Made by a program: the position numbers and the translations under genes. Below, piece by piece: positions 62,925 to 64,000 of a stretch of 64,000 nucleotides of DNA. The stretch lies in the NCBI GenBank assembly GCA_030446685.1, contig JAUJMV010000012.1, forward strand, positions 103,212 to 167,211. Direction: 5' to 3'. The stretch comes from Thermomicrobiales bacterium. GTDB lineage: Bacteria; Chloroflexota; Chloroflexia; Thermomicrobiales; CADCWN01. Under the pieces are notes generated by a model. It ran no database searches. It had not been told where the DNA came from and saw only the letters and a list, made by a program, of their open reading frames with translations. Position 1 is the first letter of the stretch. Each line of letters opens with the position of its first letter.

Positions 62925-63293
62925 CGGTGCGCTCCTCGTTTCTTTGCTCACCTGGCCGGCGGCCTGCTCGCCGCCGGCGCGCTGTTCGGGCGGCGCGCCG
63001 GCGGCGCCGCATGGCCCGGATTGGGCGGGCGCACTGTACCACAGCGATCGCGGGAGGGGAATGCGCCGGGAGCGGGCAACGCGGCGGATACGTTCTCCAG
63101 GCGTCAGAGTTCGTCCTGCGGGGGCGCCCCCCCGGCCCCCCAATCCTGGGGGGAGAAGAGGTGGGCAAGGCCACTACCTCTCGGCGCGGCACAGGGCTGG
63201 CCGCGGTCCCGCTCCCCCCTGGGGTTGGGGGCGTGGGGGAGGGCTTCCCGCACCGCGGTGGCGCCGATCCAAGAACGCACCACCCTGATCGGG

Positions 63294-63330
63294 CGGCGGG
63301 GGCGCTCCCGCGTGGAAGCGCCCCGCCGTC
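63294..63330 (-). terminator. Hairpin after the DUF3303-DUF2795 gene
   Basis: CGGCGGGGGCGCT pairs with AAGCGCCCCGCCG (one bulge) around loop CCCGCGTGG, about 45 bases beyond the minus-strand stop at 63377. Confidence 0.6.
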
Positions 63331-63376
63331 GCGTCTGAGATTGGATCTGCCTGTCGTGCCCGATTCCCGCCGGGGG

Positions 63377-63922
63377 CTACTCGATCTTGCCCAGCTCTTC
63401 GCTGACCGCGGTGGGGCCGTCGTACTGCCGCTCCGGCAACTGCTCCAGCGCCTGGCGCACGGCGTCGTCGGCGCCCTCCTCCTCGGCGGTGCGGAGCAGA
63501 TCGGCCTTGCCGACCGGGTAGTCCACGCCCCCGAGGAACTTCTGCACCTGGATGGGGTTCGCGAGTTGGGTGTCGCCCTCGCCCGCCCCCTGCCGCCCCC
63601 CGGCGCGGCCCCCGCCGCCGCCCGCCTGGCCGCCGGCGCCCGCCACCTGCCGGAGTTCCTCGATGCGGCTGGCGTAGTCGAGCTCGTAGGCGCCGCGCAC
63701 GTCGAAGCTCATCAGGTCCATGTACGGTTGCAGGAAGGCGGTCAGTTGCCGGGGATCGTCCGTCTCGACCAGCAGGAACCCGGCGCCGCCGCCGGCCAGG
63801 TTGTACCACCCGCGAATCCGCTCGGGGTAGTTGGCGCCGGCGTCGTGCTGCCGCACGACCCGCGCGGCCACCTCCTCGCGCGTGGTGCTCGGGAACCAGG
63901 TAAAGGCGCAATACCACAGCAT
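63377..63922 (-). CDS. DUF3303-DUF2795 fusion protein
   Basis: 181 residues. N-terminal DUF3303-like domain (about 1-95: MLWYCAFTWFPSTTREEVAA, WYNLAGGGAGFLLVETDDPR, LTAFLQPYMDLMSFDVRGAY), a Gly-rich linker, then a DUF2795 domain (about 122-181: PIQVQKFLGGVDYPVGKADL, LRTAEEEGADDAVRQALEQL). DUF2795 proteins are small helical proteins; DUF3303 has a ferredoxin-like fold by family. Joint function unknown. ATG 63922 with GAGGAGGTGGCCG. Confidence 0.75.
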   Translation of the reverse strand: MLWYCAFTWFPSTTREEVAARVVRQHDAGANYPERIRGWYNLAGGGAGFLLVETDDPRQLTAFLQPYMDLMSFDVRGAYELDYASRIEELRQVAGAGGQAGGGGGRAGGRQGAGEGDTQLANPIQVQKFLGGVDYPVGKADLLRTAEEEGADDAVRQALEQLPERQYDGPTAVSEELGKIE

Positions 63923-64000
63923 CGGCCACCTCCTCTCGCCATCCGCGCTCGATCTCCCATTGCCTCCGGGGCCGCTCATTGCAGGCTTTGTGCCAGCGGT

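Overview
The window is GC-rich bacterial chromosome with no rRNA, tRNA or CRISPR that I can see. The gene set suggests a Chloroflexota bacterium, probably Thermomicrobia/Sphaerobacter-like: a flavin-dependent thymidylate synthase (ThyX), a Ycf45/SpoIIIAA-like R3H ATPase next to tmk and a c-di-AMP receptor (darA), a DUF2089 regulator, scpAB, a MurA with Asp at the usual catalytic Cys position, and extended -10 promoters. The lineage is an inference from gene content.

Layout. 0-12 kb: response-regulator fragment, LysM/M23 peptidase, intein-containing ThyX, acetyltransferase-like protein, R3H ATPase-tmk-darA, zinc-ribbon membrane protein, MFS exporter. 12.3-24 kb: an envelope/efflux region that starts at an AT-rich operator with the DUF2089 regulator, then a beta-helix (DUF2807) protein, a three-gene ABC-2 exporter, two MFS permeases, a tandem GNAT, an alpha/beta hydrolase, and a DUF4097 protein followed by a small protein with the same C-terminal domain as the DUF2089 regulator. 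24-34 kb: HhH protein, lipid kinase, HU, small membrane proteins, threonine aldolase, M20 peptidase, a tandem DUF2382 protein with a membrane-anchored DUF1002 protein. 34-44 kb: murA between inverted repeats, mannonate-dehydratase-like enolase, a pair of small paralogues, SRPBCC protein, HD hydrolase, scpA-scpB, NfeD-like protein, P-loop kinase, ferredoxin. 44-54 kb: peptide-binding lipoprotein, NarL-type response regulator with a very large multi-GAF histidine kinase, SH3/NlpC-P60 hydrolase. 54-64 kb: glutamate semialdehyde dehydrogenase, beta-lactamase-fold hydrolase, Uma2 protein, pncB-pncA NAD salvage with a candidate operator, DUF433/DUF5615 toxin-antitoxin pair, lipoprotein, ndk, and a DUF3303-DUF2795 fusion.

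Two things cut across the genes. First, many genes are split by single-base frameshifts, nearly all losses of one base and often in G/C runs, while the protein on either side stays well conserved. This fits sequencing error better than gene decay, so I annotate these genes as one CDS with the shifts noted. Second, gene ends and intergenic gaps repeatedly hold short degenerate arrays with a strict 7-bp period, usually with an inverted partner before the next gene. These arrays are translated into odd tails (ScpA, ScpB, MurA, HhH protein, lipid kinase, NlpC/P60 protein). Heptamer arrays of this kind (STRR) are known from cyanobacteria; this is the most unusual feature of the window.
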